The notes under the pieces are model-generated. The model was not told the origin of the DNA and ran no database searches. It saw only the letters and a list, made by a program, of their open reading frames with translations. Both the position numbers and the translations under genes were made by a program. A stretch of 64,000 bases of DNA from Torulaspora globosa (Eukaryota; Ascomycota; Saccharomycetes; Saccharomycetales; Saccharomycetaceae), in NCBI RefSeq assembly GCF_014133895.1, contig NC_050727.1, positions 806,001 through 870,000 of the forward strand, written 5' to 3'. Positions 9,850 to 19,470 of this stretch are shown in pieces. Numbering within the stretch: the stretch's first letter is position 1; each line of letters begins with the position of its first letter.

Positions 9850-12558
9850 TCAGAGCTTAGAGTCTGATCCCACTAATTTAATAGCGCAGTTGTTCAAGAC
9901 AACAACGTCTCTGTCAAGGTCCACGGTCTGGAAGATAACGATACCATTGGGTTGCTTCCAGGCCTTGACTTTCAACTTGTCACCCGGGAAGACAACGTTT
10001 GTGAACCTTACTTTCAACTCGGAGTAAGGACCAAACTTGTCAAGCAAAGCTTTAGCGCTGACACCCAGAGTACATAATCCATGTAGTATCGGACGAGGGA
10101 ACCTAACAGCCTTGGCCAAGTTAGGATCGATGTGCAGTGGGTTATAGTCTCCAGATAACCTGTAGAGGGCAGCTTGATCCTTATGAGTAGCGACTTCAAT
10201 TTCAAAATCGGGTTTTCTGTCTGGGGCTTCGAATTTCTGTACGGCGAACTTTGCCCTTTCACCTTTAATAATTTGTTTGCCACCTGGTGTGCGGGCGCCT
10301 CTTATGAAGAATGACCCTTCATTGTAGGCCAGTAGCTTCTTAGTTTTCACATCGTACGTCTCAAACCCACCTACTATTATAGCTGCTTTCCCCCCCTTGT
10401 TCAAGATTTGAAGTGGTTTGGCAACAGTCTTCAGGGAACCTTTGGTTGGTAGTGGATATTCACCCAGTCTGAAATATTGTTCTCCGTGAAGAAGCATGGC
10501 AAAATTGAAGTTTTCTACTAGCTTGTTCATATTGAGCGCTCTGATGCTTGTCATGAAGGGAATGACAGCAAATGAGGGCAGGACGTGGAAGTTAGGATCA
10601 TTTTCGTAGGTTAGCTGCAACTCTTGACTCGTTGCCCCAAGGCCCAGGTTGTACAATATACAGTCTCTCTCGGTATAACGAAAAATATCCTTAGAACTTT
10701 TGGACGATTGCGCCTGTTGAACAGCCTGCAATATTGCCATAGAGGACTCTTCCGTGGTACTTGGATTGATAGTTCCGGACTCAAAATTCGTGATCTGTTT
10801 CCAGTTGTTTTTGATAACCTCTGGTTCTATTGAGTCTGTGACAGCGGTAAATCCTTCGCTTCTTTGCCATCTTGTCTGGCCGCACCAGCCACCGCCGACT
10901 TCGAATAACTGTCCATTAACGCCCTTTCCACCGCCTTTCCTTTGAAGTTCCTCACTTGCCAGCAGAACGACAAATGGAGAGACCTGTGAAGGCTCAAAAT
11001 GGTTCACTAGTTCTTTCTCCGTGAAAATGGTCTTCGTCATAGCAGTTTCTGCATGAGGGGCGATAATATTGACCTTGATACCTTTTCTACCACCCTCAAT
11101 GGCAAGAGTTCTGGATAAACCAAGAATAGCCGCCTTGGCCGCAGCATAATTTGTCTGTCCAAAGTTACCGTAAATACCTGAGGTTGAACTAGTGTTAATG
11201 ATGTAGCCCGATTTCTGCTTCAAAAACACCGGCCAAACTGCTTTGCACATGGCAAATGTGGCATACAGATGAACCTCTATCACAGCAAACCATTCATCAT
11301 CTGTCATTTTCTTGAACGACCTATCACGCAGGATGCCCGCATTATTAACCAGCACGTCAACACGGCCAAAATTCTTCAAGGCATTCTCAATGATCTGAGG
11401 AGCTTCGGTAACTATATTGTGTGCATCGGGGATTGCGGTCCCATCTCCAAACTGTTTATTAATGTCGCTTGCTGAGACGTCAGCATTGCGAATATCGTTC
11501 ACGATAACCTTGGCACCATACCTTGCAAACCAGACAGCATGCGACTTCCCAAGGCCTCCTCCGGCCCCAGTTATAATAACGACTTTTCCGCGTAGCGATT
11601 CGATTTTTACTGATCCCTGATCGTTTTGAGCGGGCAACTTCTTAGCTTTAGTTATCAAATCGTTGTAATCTGAGAGCTGAACTGGGTGCTGTACCTTGTT
11701 AAATGATTTATCTCTAAAATCCGTGATAGATTCCCATTTGTTTAATATTGCTTCTGGTGTGAATGTCTCTGGGTTCGGGTTGAAGATTTGACCAGATGAT
11801 CTCTCCCATCTAATCTGCCCATAAAAGCCGGCGGCAAGCTCAAAAATAGAATTCGTTACTTGCGTCGACTCATGCGTTAAAAAAAGGACCAGTGGAACGA
11901 TTTTCTCCGGTCCTAGCTGTTTAAGAATATGTGGCGGCAAAACATTCTCAGTCATTCTTGACCTTGCCAGTGGAGCGATCGCATTCACTCGGATGTTATA
12001 CTTGTAACCCTCCTTCGCTAAGGTTTCTGCCATCCCGACCAAACCGAGCTTGGCCGCTGAATAGTTTGCCTGTCCGAAGTTTCCGTATAATCCCGCAGGC
12101 GAAGCCGTATTGATAATCCTCCCGAACTTTTGAGAAAGCATATGCGGCCAGGCGGCTTTGCACAGCTTGTAACCACCGTTCAAGTGAACATCCACGACAG
12201 ATCCAAACTCCTTCGCCGACATCTTAGCAAAAGAGACGTCTCTCAGAATGCCCGCGTTATTGATCAACACATCAATTCGACCGAAATTGTCGATCGCCGT
12301 TTGAATTATCTTCTCTCCATGCTCATTAACCGAGTCATAATTAGCTACCGCAACACCTCCGTTTTTCTTGATCTCTTCCACTACTACATCGGCTGCTCGA
12401 GTGCTGCCGCCAGAACCGCCCAACGAGCCGCCCAAGTCATTCACCACAACTTTAGCGCCCCTCTTGGCATATTCTAATGCATACACTTTACCTAAACCAC
12501 CTCCTGCTCCCGTTACCACAACCACCCTATCCTTGAACTCCAGTTTTTCTCCAGACAT
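9850..12558 (-). CDS. FOX2: Peroxisomal multifunctional beta-oxidation enzyme type 2
   Basis: Catalyses the second and third steps of peroxisomal fatty-acid beta-oxidation (2-enoyl-CoA hydratase 2 and D-3-hydroxyacyl-CoA dehydrogenase). Two short-chain dehydrogenase domains lie in tandem, each with TGAGGGLGK for NAD binding (residues 16-24, and again near 328) and a YSAAK or YAAAK active-site motif. The C-terminal hot-dog hydratase-2 domain (about 640-890) contains GDYNPLHIDP and HGLCTLG. The protein ends in SKL, a type 1 peroxisomal targeting signal. Length is 902 against 900 in S. cerevisiae, and ATG at 12558 begins MSGEKLEFKDR. A TATA-like element and a GC-rich palindrome lie upstream. Confidence 0.97.
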   Translation of the reverse strand: MSGEKLEFKDRVVVVTGAGGGLGKVYALEYAKRGAKVVVNDLGGSLGGSGGSTRAADVVVEEIKKNGGVAVANYDSVNEHGEKIIQTAIDNFGRIDVLINNAGILRDVSFAKMSAKEFGSVVDVHLNGGYKLCKAAWPHMLSQKFGRIINTASPAGLYGNFGQANYSAAKLGLVGMAETLAKEGYKYNIRVNAIAPLARSRMTENVLPPHILKQLGPEKIVPLVLFLTHESTQVTNSIFELAAGFYGQIRWERSSGQIFNPNPETFTPEAILNKWESITDFRDKSFNKVQHPVQLSDYNDLITKAKKLPAQNDQGSVKIESLRGKVVIITGAGGGLGKSHAVWFARYGAKVIVNDIRNADVSASDINKQFGDGTAIPDAHNIVTEAPQIIENALKNFGRVDVLVNNAGILRDRSFKKMTDDEWFAVIEVHLYATFAMCKAVWPVFLKQKSGYIINTSSTSGIYGNFGQTNYAAAKAAILGLSRTLAIEGGRKGIKVNIIAPHAETAMTKTIFTEKELVNHFEPSQVSPFVVLLASEELQRKGGGKGVNGQLFEVGGGWCGQTRWQRSEGFTAVTDSIEPEVIKNNWKQITNFESGTINPSTTEESSMAILQAVQQAQSSKSSKDIFRYTERDCILYNLGLGATSQELQLTYENDPNFHVLPSFAVIPFMTSIRALNMNKLVENFNFAMLLHGEQYFRLGEYPLPTKGSLKTVAKPLQILNKGGKAAIIVGGFETYDVKTKKLLAYNEGSFFIRGARTPGGKQIIKGERAKFAVQKFEAPDRKPDFEIEVATHKDQAALYRLSGDYNPLHIDPNLAKAVRFPRPILHGLCTLGVSAKALLDKFGPYSELKVRFTNVVFPGDKLKVKAWKQPNGIVIFQTVDLDRDVVVLNNCAIKLVGSDSKL

Positions 12559-12614
12559 CTTGGTGTTTTACTGCCTCGGGACAATTCTTGTACAGACTAT
12601 CGATCTCTTGCTGT

Positions 12615-12625
12615 GCTTTTATATA
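12615..12625 (-). promoter_or_regulatory. FOX2: TATA element of FOX2
   Basis: On the minus strand this reads TATATAAAAGC, about 57-67 nt upstream of the FOX2 ATG. It fits TATAWAWR and is plausible for a strongly regulated gene. Confidence 0.5.
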
Positions 12626-12647
12626 CCATTCTAAGGTGCCTTATTTT

Positions 12648-12661
12648 GCCGCCGTGGCGGC
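12648..12661. promoter_or_regulatory. Perfect GC-rich palindrome in FOX2 promoter
   Basis: GCCGCC-GT-GGCGGC is an inverted repeat with 6-bp arms, about 90 bp upstream of the FOX2 start. Each arm resembles the core of the Ume6 URS1 site (TAGCCGCCGA), and such palindromes also suit zinc-cluster dimers. It is not a canonical oleate response element (CGG-N15-18-CCG). Function is inferred only. Confidence 0.4.
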
Positions 12662-12814
12662 TTTACTCCGATCCCCTAAGCTGTGCCCCGCTTTCGAAGT
12701 CAGGCCTCCTCATCCCTAAGGCCGGCGTTTAGTCGCTTAAGCGCGAAGCGTCAAAACTTTTAAGAGATGATGAGATGAAGTGAAAGATTATTATGAAGAA
12801 AGGGATTGAATACT

Positions 12815-14323
12815 TCAAGATCTTATTTCGTAGTCACCCGTGGTAGTCATATATTTGACGCCTTTGAAAGGCTTTGTGCCCGTAGTTCCTTGTGAGTTGA
12901 TGTTAATTGCTTTCACGCGAATCCCACTTATCAACTGCCCGGTATGTGTGTATGACAATGATACGCGCTGCACTTTTGCGTCGCAGGAGAGGCCAGTGCT
13001 GTTCTCTACGCAGCCTCTCAAAACTGGTAAGCTGCCGGTGGGCGTGTCTTTATCGAAAATCCAGGCGCCTTTACCGGAGACGACGCTATTGTCGAATCTT
13101 CCGTGTGTATTGCGTAGCACCTTGATCTTGAATTCAGAGTCCTGTGTGGTATCCCGGTTCTGAGAGTTGTTGTCTGTTGGGGGTTGCAACTCCAGGCCGA
13201 TGCACAAATCTTGGATGCTTTCAACTTCCCTAGAGTTAGCTATGTTGACTGTAAGCTCGAACTCGTCCTTCTTTGTGCCCAGTTGATCTTTGAAATCCAG
13301 CGTGATCAGACCGACGCAGCTGTTGTATCTGCGGGATTGGCTAACCTGATCTAGATCTATGCTGTACTGTATCAAGCTGAATTTACCATCGGGCGGGATG
13401 AATTTGAGATTCGACAGGTCAGTTTTATTCTCTATGCAGTTGTGAAGCGCGGGAACTCCCATATCGTTGCCTGCCAAATCGAGCTGAAGCTCAACTGACG
13501 GGGTGTCGCTCAGGTAGCACCTGACGGTGGCGCGGCCATTGATTGTACCACACACCATCGTCATCTTGGAGGAGTCGAAGCGCAAGTTTGAGCCAGATGT
13601 CTTGCGGCTCTTTTGATAAGTAACATGTATCTCTTCAGTCATGTCGACGTAAAACTCATTATTAGTATATTTCAAGCCAGCACTTCTCCAGGGCACCATT
13701 TCGCTCTCCAATGAACTATCGGTTTCGAATCTGGATTGCTTGTTGCCAAATCTTTCCCCGTGCTGCTGCCCCTGACGCTGAACCGCAACTTGCAAGGTGT
13801 GTGCCGTCGAGGTGATGATTTTTGACAGATCGGACCTCACCGGCACCACTTTCTTGACGCTATTACTGTACAATTTTCCAGCCGCCGGCACGCCGCCGCT
13901 GACGCAGACGTAAAATATCATGGTAATTCGGTCGTAGTTATTCTTGATCTTACTCGCTGTTAGTTGATCCTTATCAAAGTACTCCAGGAAAAGTCTATCC
14001 ATATCCTCCATAAAGACGAAAGGCGAGCACTTGGAACCAGAGCTGCAGGCTGAAGTCAAACAGAAATAATACAGCTTGTTTGTAGACGAGTAGTACTTGT
14101 AAAGCTCCAGGTTCTTACCTACTGGTTGACGTACCGCATTCAGGTTACCGTTGCCGTCATTGGTCCTCGTGCCGCTCTCAGTGGTGTTAGCATCGCTCAT
14201 CAGCTTTGGACAAACCTCCTGTACCTTGGTCCTTAAATGTTCAAAAGACGGCGATTTTGAGCTCAGAAGGTATTGGAATACCAACGAGTATTTTGAATCA
14301 GTGATATAGAACGCGATAAACAT
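12815..14323 (-). CDS. APM3: AP-3 adaptor complex mu subunit
   Basis: Medium subunit of the AP-3 coat that sorts cargo such as alkaline phosphatase from Golgi to vacuole. The N-terminal longin-like domain begins MFIAFYITDSKYSLVFQYLL and spans about residues 1-155. A mu-homology domain that binds tyrosine or acidic sorting signals occupies about 210-502, starting near VPWRSAGLKYTNNEFYVDM. Length is 502 against 483 in S. cerevisiae. It is followed divergently by SNF5, then BSD2 and CTP1, exactly the order YBR288C-YBR291C. Sequence conservation of mu3 is low, so synteny strengthens the call. Confidence 0.9.
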   Translation of the reverse strand: MFIAFYITDSKYSLVFQYLLSSKSPSFEHLRTKVQEVCPKLMSDANTTESGTRTNDGNGNLNAVRQPVGKNLELYKYYSSTNKLYYFCLTSACSSGSKCSPFVFMEDMDRLFLEYFDKDQLTASKIKNNYDRITMIFYVCVSGGVPAAGKLYSNSVKKVVPVRSDLSKIITSTAHTLQVAVQRQGQQHGERFGNKQSRFETDSSLESEMVPWRSAGLKYTNNEFYVDMTEEIHVTYQKSRKTSGSNLRFDSSKMTMVCGTINGRATVRCYLSDTPSVELQLDLAGNDMGVPALHNCIENKTDLSNLKFIPPDGKFSLIQYSIDLDQVSQSRRYNSCVGLITLDFKDQLGTKKDEFELTVNIANSREVESIQDLCIGLELQPPTDNNSQNRDTTQDSEFKIKVLRNTHGRFDNSVVSGKGAWIFDKDTPTGSLPVLRGCVENSTGLSCDAKVQRVSLSYTHTGQLISGIRVKAININSQGTTGTKPFKGVKYMTTTGDYEIRS

Positions 14324-14840
14324 TCTCTATTCCTCACCTGGGCACACTGATCTGCTAGTATTGTTGAGCATACGTACTATTTTTCAAAGGTACCTTTTAC
14401 ATGAAAAATGGGTATCAAGACATACAAGGCAAGTCGAGCCTGAAATTGCCTGGCTTGCAGCGATATGTACGTTGGATTGTCTACAGAACATTCAGCGTCA
14501 AGATTCTAGACTCTATCTGTTGCGATGCGCGTAACCTACATACTAGTGCCGTTCAGCTGAAGTCATCGCTGCGTGCTGTCACCTCGAATCAACGAATAGC
14601 TTTCTTAGCGTCGCAGTGATTTCCTTGCAAAATGAAGCTCCATAAACCTGAGGCTTCATCAAGGCCCGCGTACCTCATTTTATAGATCTTACTGGCTCAA
14701 ATGATCGCTATCTAAGCGATCATTGTAAGCTGTGCTAGTGAATTTTCATCTTCATTATGAGTTCAAGTCCATCAAAAAACATCTTACTATAACAACGAAT
14801 AAAGCAGAAGAAGGTCGCAATAAAGAGAAGCGAGGAACTC
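14324..14840. other. Intergenic: divergent APM3/SNF5 promoter region
   Basis: 517 bp between divergent genes. A 72-codon open frame at 14401-14619 has no protein-like features and is probably chance. A short inverted repeat, GATCGCT...AGCGATC (near 14702-14721), is visible. Nothing else was found. Confidence 0.45.
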
Positions 14841-17234
14841 ATGAACGTGGATAATGGTGGAAACGATCAAAATGTGGCCTCAGAGCAATCTAATGGGGTA
14901 ACGGACTCCAATCCATTCAGTAATATAGGTACTCCATCTTTTAACTTATCGCAGATACCGAGAAACGTACTTCAAAACCTTACGCCAGCTCAGGTTCAAA
15001 TGATTCAGCAGAGACACCGACAGTTGCTTATGAATAGGATTCAGCAACAAACGTCTTTTACTCCTCCGGTTCAGCAATCGCAACCACAGACCAAGGCGAG
15101 CGAGCAGGCCCAGGCAGAGGCTAGAGCACGAGCACAAGCTCAAGCGTTGGCAGAAGCTCAAACTCAGGCAAGGGCGCAGGCCCAAATGCAAGCCTCACAG
15201 CATTTGCCTCAACAACGGACGCAACCGCTTCCGGGGCAGCAGATGTCAATGTCACGAAACATTCCGACAAATCAGCCATTAGACGGTGGTGCTGCCGCGC
15301 AACATGCAGGGATGTCGAGGTCATCTGGAGGAGACTCGGGGTCACCTCAGGCGCCAATCAATTTACCGCCTCAGATTGCTCAACTACCACTTCCGATGCA
15401 ACAGCAGGTGTTAAGCCATTTAAAACAGCAGGCCATAGCGAAGAACAACCCAGCTGTCGTTGCGGCCGTTACCGTCGCTCAACAGCAATTACAGCAACAA
15501 CTACAGCAACAGCAGCAGCAACAACACTCTCGAGTTCCACTGCCGCAACCTCACGAATCACCCGCAAGCGCACAGGTCCAAGGACAGCAGAACGTACCGA
15601 CTCAGCATGCTCTTGGCTCGCAGATACATCAACAGCAAATGCCCGTAGTTTCAGGTGCTCCTACGGACGGTCAAGCTTTTCATCTTTCGCAACAAAATAT
15701 GAACTTGCCTAACGCTGGACCGCTCCCAGCGATGCCTAAGTTTGACTTGCCAAAGTACCAGACTATCAAGTTTGATCCGCCGGAGACTAAACTGCCGCAT
15801 CCGACCTTCTGGTCCGAACAACAACCATCAACCGATACCTTACTCTATGAACAAATAATTCAACGAGACAAGGCAAACAAATTGGATTTGGCAAAAGAAA
15901 CCAATGGTTACGAACCTTTTAGTATCTATGGTTTTAGTAACAAAGAGTACCTGGGGAAGCTGTGGCACACTCTGAAGTATTACCAAGAACTGAAAGCGAC
16001 AAGAATGAAGTCTATAACGAATACTTCCCAAAATATTCCTTCCGCTAGCATATGGGGTGATGGATATTCCGGTTACGGTAACGGTGTAACCAATTCTTTG
16101 AGTCAAGTCATTCCAGAGACACTTATTGATGGGCGTTCTCAGTTCTATCAAGACCGATTAAAAATCTACGAACAAGCTATGAATGAGGAGAGCGAGGAGC
16201 TTGTTCCCATACGATTTGAATTCGATCAAGAGCGTGATAAATTCTTTTTGAGAGATACCCTTCTCTGGAACAAGCATGATAGCATACTGAAGATCGAAGA
16301 TTTCGTGGACGATATGGTGAGGGATTACCGATATGCACCAATCTCTAGGGATCAAATCGCCGAAACAATCTCTCAAACCATGAAAGAGCAGGTAGCTGAA
16401 TATCAGTCAGATCCGTATCTTGACCTGAACCAAGAACGCCCTGGCGGCGATGATATGCGAATCAAAATCAAGATCGACATTGTTGTGGGACAGCATCAGT
16501 TGATAGACCAATTCGAGTGGGACATCTCAAACACAGAAAACTGTCCGGAGGAATTTGCCGAGAGTGTGTGTCAGGAACTATCGTTACCGGGCGAATTTGT
16601 GACCGCCATTGCCCATTCCATTAGAGAGCAGGTCCACATGTATCATAAATCCTTGGCACTCCTGGGCTATAACTTTGATGGCTCTGTGATCGACGATGAC
16701 GATATTCGCAGTAGGATGCTTCCCCTGATAACAATTGACGATGTTTTTAGAGCTCCGTCAGAGGCAAAGCTTTATACACCAAATTTGTTGCAGATTTCTG
16801 CTGCTGAACTGGAGAGGTTGGATAAGGATAAAGATAGAGACGCAAGGCGCAAGAGGAGACAGGGCCGTTCTGGTCGCCGTGGTGTTGTCGTTGTAGGCAA
16901 CGGTGGTGGAAGTAATTCCGCTATTGCTTCAACTGGAGCCGGAGGTCCTTCCGGCGCCAACGGCACAATCGAAGTATCTCTTCCGGACGTTGCAGATATT
17001 CCAAGAACTTTCCGAACGCCAATTCCAAGCACCATCCTACCGGGAGCGATCGACCTTGGACCTTCAGTAGGGTCGTATGACCTAAGTACCACAACAGAAT
17101 ACAAGCCCAGGCCAATAATGCCCCCAGCCGAACTGCAGCCCTGCCACATAATCGACCACATACCGGGAAGCTCACTACTACTCTGCATTAAGCTTCCTAA
17201 GAGCACTCGGATCGAAGCAGAAGACCTGAATTAA
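14841..17234 (+). CDS. SNF5: SWI/SNF chromatin-remodelling complex core subunit
   Basis: Core subunit of the SWI/SNF nucleosome remodeller (orthologue of SMARCB1/INI1). The N-terminal half is low-complexity, with an Ala/Gln/Arg repeat (about residues 85-118) and polyglutamine (near 214-228, coded at 15480-15524). The SNF5 domain, made of two related repeats, covers about residues 454-615 (VPIRFEFDQERDKFF; IKIDIVVGQHQLIDQFEWD; ALLGYNFDGSVI). Basic and glycine-rich tails follow. Length is 797 against 905 in S. cerevisiae, mostly from shorter Q-rich regions. Its place between APM3 and BSD2 is conserved. It is unlikely to be the paralogue SFH1, which lacks the Q-rich N-terminus. Confidence 0.95.
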   Translation: MNVDNGGNDQNVASEQSNGVTDSNPFSNIGTPSFNLSQIPRNVLQNLTPAQVQMIQQRHRQLLMNRIQQQTSFTPPVQQSQPQTKASEQAQAEARARAQAQALAEAQTQARAQAQMQASQHLPQQRTQPLPGQQMSMSRNIPTNQPLDGGAAAQHAGMSRSSGGDSGSPQAPINLPPQIAQLPLPMQQQVLSHLKQQAIAKNNPAVVAAVTVAQQQLQQQLQQQQQQQHSRVPLPQPHESPASAQVQGQQNVPTQHALGSQIHQQQMPVVSGAPTDGQAFHLSQQNMNLPNAGPLPAMPKFDLPKYQTIKFDPPETKLPHPTFWSEQQPSTDTLLYEQIIQRDKANKLDLAKETNGYEPFSIYGFSNKEYLGKLWHTLKYYQELKATRMKSITNTSQNIPSASIWGDGYSGYGNGVTNSLSQVIPETLIDGRSQFYQDRLKIYEQAMNEESEELVPIRFEFDQERDKFFLRDTLLWNKHDSILKIEDFVDDMVRDYRYAPISRDQIAETISQTMKEQVAEYQSDPYLDLNQERPGGDDMRIKIKIDIVVGQHQLIDQFEWDISNTENCPEEFAESVCQELSLPGEFVTAIAHSIREQVHMYHKSLALLGYNFDGSVIDDDDIRSRMLPLITIDDVFRAPSEAKLYTPNLLQISAAELERLDKDKDRDARRKRRQGRSGRRGVVVVGNGGGSNSAIASTGAGGPSGANGTIEVSLPDVADIPRTFRTPIPSTILPGAIDLGPSVGSYDLSTTTEYKPRPIMPPAELQPCHIIDHIPGSSLLLCIKLPKSTRIEAEDLN
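15480..15524 (+). repeat. SNF5: CAA/CAG polyglutamine tract in SNF5
   Basis: 15 consecutive codons, mostly CAA and CAG with two leucine interruptions, encoding the main polyglutamine run of Snf5. Mixed codons suggest a stable tract. Confidence 0.85.
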
Positions 17235-17556
17235 TCCGAGGGCCTGCCACAGAGCAATTATTGCAGAAATAATGTATATATGTGTCTACATCTAAGTCAA
17301 AAGAGCATATAGGCAAACAGATTCGCCACGTTTGAGCTCCTCGCACTGGATGCTGATTTGAAAGCTGAGATCAACTGGCCGTTGTGCATCGAGAATCCTG
17401 GTGCATTTTATATGGTGGCTTTGTAGAGTTTGGACTATTTTTACGGACTTAGATAAAAAAGTGCACTAATCTCGCTAATGTGGACTCTCTGAGAAACTAA
17501 GAACTGAGGATTTAGTCAAGGCTTATTCGCTAATCTGCGCATAGAGCCCGGTTAAG
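17235..17556. other. Intergenic: SNF5 3' region and BSD2 promoter
   Basis: 322-bp tandem gap, AT-rich near the SNF5 end (TATATATG near 17273). No ORF or clear factor site was recognised. Confidence 0.4.
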
Positions 17557-18468
17557 ATGGCTGGTGAAGGCTCAAGCCAGAGCCAAATTGTTGGGAATTC
17601 GAGGAGTATGATAGATGCAGAAGTTCAAGGTGCCAGCACTCAAGATGCTTCTATAGCATCGGTGGCGGAAGATGAGGATGTCCAGTTAGGGGAGGAGACA
17701 GGAAGATTTTTTCCACTGTTGTTGCGAAATAGAGTGGCAAAGCATACCAGAGCTGTTGGAAGACATTTTAACGTTTTAGATAGGCTTTTCAAGAGAAACA
17801 GACGACAGGTCATACATCTGCAACAGGGAGCCAGTTATGACGGAGTCTTCAGTAATCTAAGCGCAAAGCCAGATATTAACAACGATGCCACGACAGGTTC
17901 TGAGGATAACCCACCTACGTACGACGAAGCGGCCGTGGATATGGCGCCTTCGTACTATGGGGTTGACGAGGATGGTTCAGGAATGTACTATAATGAGATT
18001 TGCATAGAGGGTCTTCCTGTAGGCAATCTTGCCAACTTGATATGGAACATGGTTGTGAGCTCGAGTTTCCAGTTCATTGGGTTCTTAATAACATACATTC
18101 TTCATACATCACACGCAGCGAAACAAGGGTCGAGGTTTGGATTAGGCCTAACGTTCATGGGATATGCATACTCAATGAGCCCGAACGACGTCCTTTCCAA
18201 GGTAGGTAAAGATAAACAGGTCGATCGAGTAAAGCTTTCCGATCCCACTGACCACGATGATTTGCATTTATATTCCTCTCCGACAGTACAGGATGACTTC
18301 GAACCAAAGCTGGCCCCAGGTGCGCATCCACAGAAGCAGGAATTACCGCTGTTAGCTGTGTTTACTGGTCTACTGGGCATCTTCATAATGCTCAAGAGTC
18401 TTTATGACTACGTTCAAATCAAAAAGATGGAGAGAAAATTTCTATCACAGGAGCAGAGTTCGCCCTAA
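17557..18468 (+). CDS. BSD2: Rsp5 adaptor for metal-transporter turnover (Ndfip family)
   Basis: Membrane adaptor that recruits the ubiquitin ligase Rsp5 to metal transporters such as Smf1, sending them to the vacuole. A PPTY motif (residues 119-122) can bind the Rsp5 WW domains. Hydrophobic segments follow at about residues 156-178 (NLIWNMVVSSSFQFIGFLITYIL), 190-210 and 268-288, with the Ndfip-type sequence GSRFGLGLTFMGYAYSM between them. Length is 303 against 321 in S. cerevisiae. It lies between SNF5 and CTP1, as on chromosome II. Confidence 0.92.
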   Translation: MAGEGSSQSQIVGNSRSMIDAEVQGASTQDASIASVAEDEDVQLGEETGRFFPLLLRNRVAKHTRAVGRHFNVLDRLFKRNRRQVIHLQQGASYDGVFSNLSAKPDINNDATTGSEDNPPTYDEAAVDMAPSYYGVDEDGSGMYYNEICIEGLPVGNLANLIWNMVVSSSFQFIGFLITYILHTSHAAKQGSRFGLGLTFMGYAYSMSPNDVLSKVGKDKQVDRVKLSDPTDHDDLHLYSSPTVQDDFEPKLAPGAHPQKQELPLLAVFTGLLGIFIMLKSLYDYVQIKKMERKFLSQEQSSP

Positions 18469-18576
18469 CGGATCATGTACGATTATAAAAATGCGTCAAG
18501 CGCCCTCCAACGAGTCTCAAGTTTGTTTGTTTTTTTCTGTTAACACATAAGGGGACGTCTCCAGCATGAATTCTGT

Positions 18577-19470
18577 TCAACCCAGCACATCTAGCACTTT
18601 CTCATAAATGGTGAAAACGATACCACCACTCAGAATGAGTCTGCCCAGTCTTGGTGTTGTGCCCTTCCAGAAGGTTTTCACTCCCTCTTCCTTGAAGATC
18701 CGGGCAAAACAGTTCAGCGTCGAGGTGTATTCGGAAGCGTTTAGGCTTTGCATCCTTGTCTTGACTGTGTCGAGGGGCATGGTCGTGTAAACCGTGACGA
18801 TACCGCTAAAGGCACCGACGATGAACGTCAGACCGGATGACAGCGGCTGATCCTTAGGAGATCCTGTATAATCCTGCACCATAATTTTGATTTTGTTATA
18901 ACATCCCAGTCTGACTGCCTGGTTAGCTGCCTGCCTCATCGACACTGGCAGAACTCCGTTATATAGACCTCTCACTCCTTTATCACGGATCAGAGAACCG
19001 TAATTCCTCAACATGCCGCGCCCATTGTTGTGATACTTAGGATTGGCACTCTGTTTGTCATCGATTAAACCAGTCTTGATGGCTTCAAATGGCGTCACTG
19101 CCACAACACTCTCCAGTAGACCAGCTCCCAGGCCTGCAATCACACCTCGAGGACCACTCAATTCCCCAGTTTGAGGATCCCTCAGAAGGTTCTTGATCAT
19201 ATCAAAACCCAGGAATCGAACTCCCGCCTTGGCCGTGTTCCCAACGATAAACGCCGGGCATCCTACATATATCGATCCAATGCCCTGAACCTTGGCAGTA
19301 TTATATATCAAAACCAGCGGATTCCGCGTAGCTTTCGATGCTTTATCCACCAGCTGCAGCCTGGTCTTGGCAAATTCGAACGGATACGTAATACATGCTT
19401 CTGCCGCACCGGCTAAAGAGCCTGCCAGAAATGACTTGGCTGGATCCACCTGTCTTTTCTGCGAAGACAT
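18577..19470 (-). CDS. CTP1: Mitochondrial citrate carrier
   Basis: Inner-membrane carrier exchanging citrate across the mitochondrial membrane. Three carrier repeats each have the family signature: PFEFAKTRLQ, PFEAIKTGLI and PLDTVKTRMQ. The total is 297 residues (299 in S. cerevisiae). The sequence is characteristic of Ctp1 (GSLAGAAEACITYPFEF; TAKAGVRFLGFD). The ATG at 19470 begins MSSQKRQVDPAKSF. It is convergent with BSD2, as in S. cerevisiae. Confidence 0.96.
   Translation of the reverse strand: MSSQKRQVDPAKSFLAGSLAGAAEACITYPFEFAKTRLQLVDKASKATRNPLVLIYNTAKVQGIGSIYVGCPAFIVGNTAKAGVRFLGFDMIKNLLRDPQTGELSGPRGVIAGLGAGLLESVVAVTPFEAIKTGLIDDKQSANPKYHNNGRGMLRNYGSLIRDKGVRGLYNGVLPVSMRQAANQAVRLGCYNKIKIMVQDYTGSPKDQPLSSGLTFIVGAFSGIVTVYTTMPLDTVKTRMQSLNASEYTSTLNCFARIFKEEGVKTFWKGTTPRLGRLILSGGIVFTIYEKVLDVLG

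Noticed and set aside
14755..14775. Possible tRNA B box (GAGTTCAAGTCC) upstream of SNF5
   Set aside because: No matching acceptor stem, A box or T run around it.
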